From contig NZ_CANMBJ010000002.1 of NCBI RefSeq assembly GCF_947496075.1, forward strand, positions 62,001 through 126,000: a DNA stretch of 64,000 nucleotides, given 5' to 3'. This stretch comes from an uncultured Tateyamaria sp. GTDB taxonomy: Bacteria > Pseudomonadota > Alphaproteobacteria > Rhodobacterales > Rhodobacteraceae. Shown in pieces: positions 42,377 through 49,047 of the stretch (position 1 is the first letter of the stretch; each line of letters begins with the position of its first letter). The position numbers and the translations under genes are program-made. The notes beneath the pieces were generated by a model. It did not search any database. It saw only the letters and a list, made by a program, of their open reading frames with translations, and was not told where the DNA came from.

Positions 42377-43339
42377 TCAGCCCTGTTGCTTCAGCGCGTC
42401 GATGACGGGCTGGGTGTCAATTTGCATTTGCTGCAGGCGGGCCTTGGTCTCGTCCCCGCTGAGGAACGCCGGAACATTGCCGCGTTCGCGCATCAGGTCG
42501 GCAAACTGCGTTGTCTCGGTGATCTTTTGCAGGACCGCCTCCATCCCCGACACGATATCCGGGGCGGTGCCTTTGGGGGCAAAGAAGACGATGGGCGATG
42601 ACACCGCGACATAATCAAAGCCAAGTTCGGCCAGTGTTGGTACATCGTCCCGGATCGGGTCCCGTTCCGGCGCGACCAGCGCCAGTACGCGCAATTCGTT
42701 TTCGAAACCCGCGGCCTGCTGGATGCCGACAAAGGCAAAGTCGACCTGCTCGCCTATCACGGCTGCGCGGGTCGGGCCGCCGCCCTTGAATGGCACATCC
42801 TGCGCCTCAAGCCCATTGCGGTTCAGGAAGCTTTGACCCGCAACTTGATGGAACCCGCCGCGCCCATTGTGGGCCCACCTGAGGCTGCCAGGATTGGCGC
42901 GAGCTGCATCGACAAGGTCCTGGACAGATTGAAACGGGCTGTTGGCGGGCACGATGATAGCGGGGGTCAGATTGCCAATCTGTGCGATAATGTCGAAACT
43001 GTCGAACGGGTTCACATCCGTGTCCCGCAGCATGGATGTCAGCAGGAAAGAGCCCGCCGAGGTGACCATGACCGTGTTGCCATCCGGGCGTGCAGCTGCT
43101 GCTTCGGTGGCGCCGGTGATACCGGACGACCCCGGCTTGTTCACGATAACCAGTGGCACAGGAAGAATGCCATCGGCAGATGCTGCCGCCGCCCGTGCCA
43201 GTGCGTCGGTTCCGCCACCTGCGGAATAGGGCAGGATGGCATTGATGGGCCGGCGGGGTGTCCATTCGGCAAGGGCCGGTGCTGCCGCCAGCAGTGTGGA
43301 TGCGGCCAAGCCGGTTCCGATGAAGTCGCGTCTTTTCAT
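42377..43339 (-). CDS. Tripartite tricarboxylate transporter substrate-binding protein (TctC/Bug family)
   Basis: 320 residues. The signal peptide begins MKRRDFIGTGLAASTLLAAA, a twin-Arg pattern (RRDFIG) that suggests Tat export. The mature protein has the Bug fold: PINAILPYSAGGGTDALARAAA at the ligand site and VIVNKPGSSGITGATEAA (two hallmark loops), then NPGSLRWAHNGRGG. It binds a carboxylate in the periplasm and hands it to TctAB. It lies first in the operon, divergent from a LysR gene, and lacks the stem-loop found after other binding-protein genes here. Confidence 0.92.
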   Translation of the reverse strand: MKRRDFIGTGLAASTLLAAAPALAEWTPRRPINAILPYSAGGGTDALARAAAASADGILPVPLVIVNKPGSSGITGATEAAAARPDGNTVMVTSAGSFLLTSMLRDTDVNPFDSFDIIAQIGNLTPAIIVPANSPFQSVQDLVDAARANPGSLRWAHNGRGGFHQVAGQSFLNRNGLEAQDVPFKGGGPTRAAVIGEQVDFAFVGIQQAAGFENELRVLALVAPERDPIRDDVPTLAELGFDYVAVSSPIVFFAPKGTAPDIVSGMEAVLQKITETTQFADLMRERGNVPAFLSGDETKARLQQMQIDTQPVIDALKQQG

Positions 43340-43463
43340 TGTGTCCTCCCATGACTCGTTGGCGTTTTAGGCAACGCACTTGCGATCACGGCTGGACGAT
43401 AGCGTACACGGTGTTTTAGAAAAAACGCAATTATCAGAAGTATAGATCGAGAAATTCGAAGTT

Positions 43464-44360
43464 ATGAACCTGCGCAGCCTCAAAGTCTTTGTTCTGGTGA
43501 TGGAGGAAGGCACGCTTGCACGGGCTGCCGCAGCCATGCATCTCAGCCAGTCCGCAGCCAGTCGGCTCTTGCAGCTGCTGGAAGACGAGTTCGACATCTC
43601 GCTGTTCAAGCGGGACAAGAAACGTCTGGTGCCCACGGCGGAAGCGGAACGATTTTACCAGGAGGCGTTGCGCATCCTTTCCCAGATCGAGGCGTTGCCG
43701 GAGTTTGCACGCCAGATCCAATCCGGGGCGCCGGAACCGTTCCGCATCATCGCGCAGTCCCGTATCGTCAACGGTCTTGTGTTGCCGGCCATTGCCGCAC
43801 TCGAAAACCGGATCAAGGATCAACCGATCAAGCTGGAGATTCACCGCCGCCGCGATTTGGGGCGCCGGATGATGAATGACCGATTTGATGTCGGGATTTC
43901 AGCACTGCCGCTGCCGATTGACCGGCCTGAGCCGATCCGTCTGGGGTCTGCCCCCCTCAAGATCGCCATTTCCAAAGAACACCCATTGGCGAAACGTTCC
44001 GTTTTGCGACCACAGGATATTGTTGATGTTCCCTACATCGCGCTGGACGATACGACTGTTATCCGCCGTATCGTCGATCAGGAGCTGACTGCCATAGGCG
44101 TGCAGCTTGACGTGGCGCATGAGGTTTCCCTCGGGTCCGCGGCCTATCGATTGGTGCAGCGCGGGCTTGGTTTTACATTTGCTGATCCGGTCGCCTTGGA
44201 CCCCGAACTGGAGCCGCAGGTTCGCCTGATTGACTGGGAGCCGCGTATGGAGATCGAATTTGGTTTCTTCGCACCGAACCGGGACAGCAAGCCTGAGCTG
44301 ACAGCGGCGTTTGAAAGCGCTTTGCGGCAGGTCTTTGCAGAAAGATGTGGGACGGCTTAA
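43464..44360 (+). CDS. LysR-family transcriptional regulator, divergent from the TctCBA-CoA-transferase operon
   Basis: 298 residues. The winged-helix part (1-60) starts MNLRSLKVFVLVMEEGTLA with the HTH AAAAMHLSQSAASRLLQLLE. The effector domain (90-290) has two lobes typical of LysR proteins. Divergent placement over a 124-bp gap means it most likely regulates the transporter operon and itself. The gap is AT-rich next to the LysR start, and no clear T-N11-A box was picked. Shine-Dalgarno is weak. Confidence 0.9.
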   Translation: MNLRSLKVFVLVMEEGTLARAAAAMHLSQSAASRLLQLLEDEFDISLFKRDKKRLVPTAEAERFYQEALRILSQIEALPEFARQIQSGAPEPFRIIAQSRIVNGLVLPAIAALENRIKDQPIKLEIHRRRDLGRRMMNDRFDVGISALPLPIDRPEPIRLGSAPLKIAISKEHPLAKRSVLRPQDIVDVPYIALDDTTVIRRIVDQELTAIGVQLDVAHEVSLGSAAYRLVQRGLGFTFADPVALDPELEPQVRLIDWEPRMEIEFGFFAPNRDSKPELTAAFESALRQVFAERCGTA

Positions 44361-44483
44361 TGCGCTGAGTTGCTGCGGTGTGCTGTTGGTCCTGACCTCG
44401 CTTTTTGACACGCCTCAGCCCACCTCAGAAATCGCAACTTGGCATAGGAACGTGGTCGCCAATATCATTAGTTATTAAACCAG

Positions 44484-44512
44484 TTGACTAATTAACCTAT
44501 AGGTTAAATAAT
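44484..44512 (+). promoter_or_regulatory. Promoter with embedded 16-bp palindrome (ArsR operator candidate)
   Basis: TTGACT (44484-44489) and AATAAT (44507-44512), 17 bp apart, form a good sigma70 promoter. Between them sits a perfect 16-bp palindrome TTAACCTA-TAGGTTAA (44492-44507). The half-site AACCTAT recurs at 44516-44522, across the ATG. The palindrome covers the spacer and -10, so a dimeric repressor would block the polymerase. The ATG (44521) lies 8 nt after the -10, so transcription would begin at or near the start codon. Confidence 0.7.
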
Positions 44513-44520
44513 AGTAACCT

Positions 44521-44856
44521 ATGGACCAGGACGACCAACTAGACGCGGCATTTTCGGCCTTGGCGCACCCTACGCGCCGGGCCATCCTCGCGCGCCTCGC
44601 GCAGGGGAAGGCGACGGTGAATGCCTTGGCGGAGCCGTTCGACATGTCACTGCCCGCGGTATCAAAGCACATTCGCGTTCTTGAGAATGCCGGGTTGATC
44701 AAGCGTGAGAAGGACGCACAGTTCCGTCCGTGCACGCTCAATCCCAAGCCCATCCAGGACATCGCGGATTGGACGGAAACCTACCGCCCCATATGGGAAG
44801 CCCGTTTTGATGTGATGGGGAAACTACTGGACGAGATGAAGGATCAATCATCATGA
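44521..44856 (+). CDS. ArsR-family winged-helix repressor, apparently leaderless
   Basis: 111 residues. The ArsR HTH reads AAFSALAHPTRRAILARLAQ then MSLPAVSKHIRVLENAGLI, and the C-terminal helix is YRPIWEARFDVMGKLLDEM. There are no metal-site cysteines, so it belongs to the group of ArsR proteins found with AHSA1/SRPBCC genes rather than to metal sensors. No Shine-Dalgarno precedes the ATG and the promoter is directly upstream, so translation is probably leaderless. The stop overlaps the SRPBCC gene by 4 bp. It likely represses its own operon through the palindrome. Confidence 0.9.
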   Translation: MDQDDQLDAAFSALAHPTRRAILARLAQGKATVNALAEPFDMSLPAVSKHIRVLENAGLIKREKDAQFRPCTLNPKPIQDIADWTETYRPIWEARFDVMGKLLDEMKDQSS

Positions 44857-45350
44857 GTGACACAGAAAACTGGGTGCGCATTGAGCGCGAGTTTGATGCC
44901 CCATTGGAATTGGTATGGCGTATGTGGACCGTGCCAGAACTGTTCAAGCGGTGGTACGGCCCCAACGGCATGTCCGTGCCCACAGCTGAGATGAACGTCA
45001 CGGTTGGTGGTACACGCAAGGTCTGCATGGCGATGGAAACCCCCGAAAGATCCATGTCGATGTGGTTCACAGGAGTTTACAAAGAGGTCACCGCGCCGCG
45101 CCGCCTTGTCTACACCGAAAGCATGTGTGACGAGGCAGGCAATATCATCCCGCCGCAAAGCATGGGTATGCCCGATGGCTTTCCCGACATCACCGAAGTG
45201 ATCGTCGAGCTGAGCCAAGTGGGCGATAAGACCAAGATGACGATGGTGCATGTTGGCGTGGCCGAAGGCACCGCGGGCGCGGGTGGTTGGAACCAGGCGT
45301 TCGACAAACTTGCCGCGCTGGCCCAAGCGCAAGCCCAAGTGGGCAACTGA
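44853..45350 (+). CDS. AHSA1-type SRPBCC-domain protein
   Basis: 165 residues. It starts WVRIEREFDAPLELVWRMWT, the hallmark of AHSA1/activator-of-Hsp90-like SRPBCC proteins (hydrophobic cavity, helix-grip fold). It continues LFKRWYGPNGMSVPTAEMNV and ends MVHVGVAEGTAGAGGWNQAFDKL. The ligand is unknown. It is translationally coupled to the ArsR gene; ArsR plus AHSA1 pairs are common in bacteria and their substrates remain mostly undefined. Confidence 0.88.
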   Translation: MSDTENWVRIEREFDAPLELVWRMWTVPELFKRWYGPNGMSVPTAEMNVTVGGTRKVCMAMETPERSMSMWFTGVYKEVTAPRRLVYTESMCDEAGNIIPPQSMGMPDGFPDITEVIVELSQVGDKTKMTMVHVGVAEGTAGAGGWNQAFDKLAALAQAQAQVGN

Positions 45351-45351
45351 T

Positions 45352-45933
45352 ATGCGCGAGCTGGCAATCCTTGCTTTCGTGACGGTTGATGGGGTGATGC
45401 AAGCGCCCAGCATGGCCGACGAAGATCGTTCGGGCGGCTTTGACCGGGGCGGGTGGGCCGCGCCCTATTGGGAAGGGGTCATGCCGCATGTGGAAGAGAC
45501 GGCCATGTCGACGCCTTATGATGTCCTATTCGGCCGGAAGACCTACGACCTGTTCGCAGGTCACTGGCCGAATGCCCCTCGATCAAGAGCGAATGAACGG
45601 CTGAACAGTGCCCGGAAGTTCGTCGCAACGTCTTCACACTTGGGGACGGAGTGGGAGAATTCCGAGGTTTTGACGGGCGAAGTTGTCCCCGAGATAGCGC
45701 GTCTGAAGTCGCAGGACGGTCCACTGATTCAGGTGCACGGCAGTGCGCAGTTGATTCAGGCGCTCACCAAACATGACCTGATAGACGAGTTCCGGATATG
45801 GACGTTTCCGGTTCTGGTTGGCAAAGGAAAACGTTTGTTTGAAGGGGAGCATCAGCCGCGAGACCTGACCCTTGTGTCCGCTGAAGGTCTCACCAATGGT
45901 GTTGTGTCGCAAGCCTACCGGACAGCTCGCTGA
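45352..45933 (+). CDS. RibD C-terminal/dihydrofolate reductase-like protein
   Basis: 193 residues. It starts RELAILAFVTVDGVMQAPS, has FGRKTYDLFAGHW (NADPH-binding GRxT) near residue 62, and VHGSAQLIQALTKHDLIDEF and FPVLVGKGKRLF typical of the RibD_C fold. It is a YyaP/YwjB-type DHFR-like oxidoreductase rather than a true FolA. The ATG is 1 bp after the SRPBCC stop, so the three genes form one operon. A substrate is not known. Confidence 0.86.
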   Translation: MRELAILAFVTVDGVMQAPSMADEDRSGGFDRGGWAAPYWEGVMPHVEETAMSTPYDVLFGRKTYDLFAGHWPNAPRSRANERLNSARKFVATSSHLGTEWENSEVLTGEVVPEIARLKSQDGPLIQVHGSAQLIQALTKHDLIDEFRIWTFPVLVGKGKRLFEGEHQPRDLTLVSAEGLTNGVVSQAYRTAR

Positions 45934-45985
45934 GCGACATGCATTGCGCAGCGGCCGCTCAGGCGGGTCTGGACCGTTTGTGGGT

Positions 45986-46372
45986 CTACTTGGTTGCCGG
46001 CTTCTCTTCGTTCGAGTGGTCAGGCGAATCCAGAGTGGACCACATCTCGTCATCCGTTGGTTTGGGTGGCGTCATGCACTCACGCGTGTGGATGCTGACC
46101 TTGGCAAGGAAATGCGCGGACACCGGCGCCGTTACAAACAGAAAGGCCATGATCAGAAACTCGTGCATCGACGGATCGCCAGAGGCGGCGGCCGTCAGGA
46201 TCGATGCCAAAAGCAACATACCGATGCCGAGCGTCCCAACCTTGGTAGGCGCATGAAGGCGTGTCATCGGGTCGTTGAATTTCAACAGGCCAATGACACC
46301 GACCAGCACAAAGATCGACCCGATCAGGAGTGAAATGGCTGCGCCAATGATTGCAAGGGCTTCCAATGTCAT
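45986..46372 (-). CDS. mnhG: Mrp-type Na+/H+ antiporter subunit G
   Basis: 128 residues with three hydrophobic helices: LEALAIIGAAISLLIGSIFVLVGVIGLLKF, LGIGMLLLASILTAAA and FLIMAFLFVTAPVSAHFLA. The pattern FNDPMTRLHAPTKVGTLG is the signature of MnhG/PhaG. The C-terminus is a hydrophilic tail. It is the last gene of a six-gene antiporter operon and its ATG overlaps the mnhF stop by 4 bp. Confidence 0.9.
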   Translation of the reverse strand: MTLEALAIIGAAISLLIGSIFVLVGVIGLLKFNDPMTRLHAPTKVGTLGIGMLLLASILTAAASGDPSMHEFLIMAFLFVTAPVSAHFLAKVSIHTRECMTPPKPTDDEMWSTLDSPDHSNEEKPATK

Positions 46373-46656
46373 TCGATGATGTCCCCCCGCAGAACGAAAC
46401 GGGCCAGCGCCACCGTCGATACGAAGCCCAGCATGGCAACGAGCAAGGCCACTTCGAAATACACGCCGACCCCTTGGTGGATACCAACCACCACAACAAG
46501 GCCGAGCGCGTTGATGACCATCGTGTCCAGGGCCAGCACACGGTCGCCGCCCGTGGGGCCAATCACCAGACGCACCATCGAAAGCACCTGACCGATGGCG
46601 AGTACGACAAGCGCAATCGAAAGCGCGATGTCAAAAAAGCTGGTTGCGAGTGTCAT
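46369..46656 (-). CDS. mnhF: Mrp-type Na+/H+ antiporter subunit F
   Basis: 95 residues, three helices. Family signature RLVIGPTGGDRVLALDTMVINALGL, then VYFEVALLVAMLGFVSTVALARF. The start ATG 46656 overlaps the stop of mnhE by 4 bp; a longer frame to 47004 exists but is non-coding in composition. Confidence 0.93.
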   Translation of the reverse strand: MTLATSFFDIALSIALVVLAIGQVLSMVRLVIGPTGGDRVLALDTMVINALGLVVVVGIHQGVGVYFEVALLVAMLGFVSTVALARFVLRGDIIE

Positions 46657-47153
46657 GCGAAGATCTCCTTCAAACGGCGCTCGTATCGATCCTTGATTTC
46701 GTCCCTGACTGCGTCTGGGTCGTCGGTGTGCAGGATATGAACCAAAAGGCAGCTTCCTTCGTTCGATAGGTCCGCGGACACGGTGCCGGGTGTCAGGGTG
46801 ATCGTGCCCGCCAGAACGGTGATCGCCTCTGGCTGTTTCAGGTCCAGTGGCACAGAGACCCAGGCAGGCTTCAACTTGTCGTTCGGAACGGTCAGAACGA
46901 TCCACGCAACCTCGATATTGGCGACGATGATGTCGCGGATGACCAACATAGAATACGAGATCATCCGGCCCAGCCGGAACCCCTTGGGCGTGCCGGGCCA
47001 CCATATCGCAGTGATGCGCGGGATGACGATGCCAAGGATGATGCCGAAGACGACCATCCCGGCACTGACTTCATTTTGAAGCAGTATCCAGACGAGAGCC
47101 AAGACCAGCGTCAGCGACGGATGCGGGAGGATCCAGCGAAAGGCGCGTCCCAT
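46653..47153 (-). CDS. mnhE: Mrp-type Na+/H+ antiporter subunit E
   Basis: 166 residues. Two N-terminal helices (PSLTLVLALVWILLQNEVSA, AGMVVFGIILGIVIPRI) precede a cytosolic part with VLAGTITLTPGTVSADLS, the MnhE signature, and VHILHTDDPDAVR. ATG 47153 lies just after the mnhD stop (TGATATG). The helix pattern and order C-D-E-F-G match the standard operon. Confidence 0.9.
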   Translation of the reverse strand: MGRAFRWILPHPSLTLVLALVWILLQNEVSAGMVVFGIILGIVIPRITAIWWPGTPKGFRLGRMISYSMLVIRDIIVANIEVAWIVLTVPNDKLKPAWVSVPLDLKQPEAITVLAGTITLTPGTVSADLSNEGSCLLVHILHTDDPDAVRDEIKDRYERRLKEIFA

Positions 47154-47154
47154 A

Positions 47155-48699
47155 TCAATGGCCCTCCTGCGGTTTGCTGAGCTTGCCGGGTGTGTCCAGT
47201 ACGGTAGAGATATACGCGTCGGGTGCAAAGAGTTGCGCGGCGATGGTCGTTGTGTAGCCGTGCACTTGCCCTGCAAACACGGTGTGCAGGGTCAGCAGCG
47301 TGAACAGCCCACCCACGGCCACATATGACATTGTGGCGGGGCGGTCGGTGTCGGGCACCGGTTCTTCGGGTTGTTCGACGCTGTGCGCTTTCCAGAACAC
47401 GATACTGCCCGCGCGCGCAAAGCCAAGGATGCTGATTAGGCTGGACGAGAGCACGATGGCCCAGACCCAGACCATCAAGTCACTGTCAAAGGCGGCGTCC
47501 AGCACCAGAAGCTTGCCAAGAAACCCGGATAGGGGCGGCAGGCCCGCCATTGCGATGGCCCCGGCAAAGAACATGCCGGCCGTGACAACCGCGCCGATCA
47601 TGGGCGCTTGGGTTGTCAGATCGACATTGCCGCGTCCGGTTCGAACAAGGTCAGACACCATGAACAACACGGCGCCCGCGAAGGTGGAATGCACAATGTA
47701 GTACAGCGCGGCTGCAATGCCCGTTGGACTGAACAGAGAGATGGCAACCATAACCATCCCCATCGACCCGATGACCGAGAACGCAACAAGCCGATCGAGT
47801 TTGCGCGCGGCGAGCACACCGACCATCCCGATAGCCAGCGATACCAGTGCCGCGGGCAAGAGCCACACGTCATGCAATCCCGCCGTGACCTCAAGGTCAG
47901 GCGGGAAGATCATCGTGTAAACCCGGATGAGGGCGTAAGCGCCAACCTTGGTCATGATGGCAAACAGGGCGGCAACAGGAGCTGGGGCCTCTGCGTAGCT
48001 TGAAGGGAGCCAGAAGTGCAGCGGGACCAAAGCTGCCTTGATGGCAAAGACCAGCAGCAGCAGCACGGCGGCCACTCGGATGCCCACGGTCTCTTCCGGC
48101 GCGATCAGGCGCACACGCTCAGCGAGGTCCGCCATGTTGAGCGTACCGGTTTCGGCATAGATGGCGCCAAGCGCAAACAGGAACAGGGTCGAGCCGATAA
48201 GGTTGAACAGCACGTATTGTATGCCGGCCCGCAAGCGCGCATCGCCGCCTGCATGGATCATCAGGCCATAAGAGGCGATCAGCAGGACCTCGAAGAAAAC
48301 GAACAGGTTGAACAGGTCGCCCGTCAGGAAGGCACCCAGTATGCCCATGAGCTGGAACTGGAACAGCGCGTGGAAATGCCGACCGCGATCATCCCATCCC
48401 GATCCGATGGCATAGAGCAGTACAAAAAGTGCCAGCACCGAGGTCAGCAGTATCATCAGCGTGGAAAGTCGGTCACCGACAATGACAATGCCAAACGGTG
48501 CGGCCCAGTCGCCCAAGCGATAGTAGATGACGGACCCGTCCGAAACCTGCCAGGCAAGCCCGGCAGCAAGGCCGATCAGCGCGACCACACCCGCGACGGA
48601 AAAGACCCGCTGGATGCCAATGTGGTAGCGGGCGGCCAGCACGATCAGCGGGGCCAGAAGGGCGGGCAGGATGATGGGGGCAACGATCCAGTGGGTCAT
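47155..48699 (-). CDS. mnhD: Mrp-type Na+/H+ antiporter subunit D (complex-I NuoN-like)
   Basis: 514 residues with about fourteen helices. Family parts: LFNLFVFFEVLLIASYGLM, the region AALVPLHFWLPSSYAEAP with the key Lys and His residues, and GLPPLSGFLGKLLVL near residue 395. The proton channel resembles complex-I antiporter subunits. It overlaps mnhC by 4 bp. Confidence 0.94.
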   Translation of the reverse strand: MTHWIVAPIILPALLAPLIVLAARYHIGIQRVFSVAGVVALIGLAAGLAWQVSDGSVIYYRLGDWAAPFGIVIVGDRLSTLMILLTSVLALFVLLYAIGSGWDDRGRHFHALFQFQLMGILGAFLTGDLFNLFVFFEVLLIASYGLMIHAGGDARLRAGIQYVLFNLIGSTLFLFALGAIYAETGTLNMADLAERVRLIAPEETVGIRVAAVLLLLVFAIKAALVPLHFWLPSSYAEAPAPVAALFAIMTKVGAYALIRVYTMIFPPDLEVTAGLHDVWLLPAALVSLAIGMVGVLAARKLDRLVAFSVIGSMGMVMVAISLFSPTGIAAALYYIVHSTFAGAVLFMVSDLVRTGRGNVDLTTQAPMIGAVVTAGMFFAGAIAMAGLPPLSGFLGKLLVLDAAFDSDLMVWVWAIVLSSSLISILGFARAGSIVFWKAHSVEQPEEPVPDTDRPATMSYVAVGGLFTLLTLHTVFAGQVHGYTTTIAAQLFAPDAYISTVLDTPGKLSKPQEGH

Positions 48700-49046
48700 G
48701 GCTGGCCCTCCGTTTCGCGCGGCTCTGGCTGATCATCGATATGATCGTCGTCAGATCCAAGGAAGGCACCAAGCCCGATCATCACCGCAACGGCCGTCAT
48801 CCCGAATGAAATCACAATAGCGGTCAGCACCAGTGCCTGCGGCAGTGGGTCGGTGTATCTGGTCACGTCATCACTCAGCACCGGAGGCGCACCAATGGTC
48901 AGCCGCCCGGATGAGAACAGGAACACGTTCACAGCATAGGTCAAAAGCGAGATACCGAGGATCACCGGAAAGGTTCTGAGCCGCAGCACGAGGTAGATAC
49001 CACCGGCGGTCATCACGCCAATGGCGGAGGCAACAAGCAATTCCAT
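48696..49046 (-). CDS. mnhC: Mrp-type Na+/H+ antiporter subunit C (NuoK-like)
   Basis: 116 residues with three helices: ELLVASAIGVMTAGGIYLVL, FPVILGISLLTYAVNVFLFS and PLPQALVLTAIVISFGMTAVAVM. The conserved DPLPQALVLTAIVI is the MnhC signature. ATG 49046 is chosen with GGAGG upstream; it lies 1 bp after the stop of the A/B fusion. The C-terminus is acidic. Confidence 0.93.
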   Translation of the reverse strand: MELLVASAIGVMTAGGIYLVLRLRTFPVILGISLLTYAVNVFLFSSGRLTIGAPPVLSDDVTRYTDPLPQALVLTAIVISFGMTAVAVMIGLGAFLGSDDDHIDDQPEPRETEGQP

Positions 49047-49047
49047 G

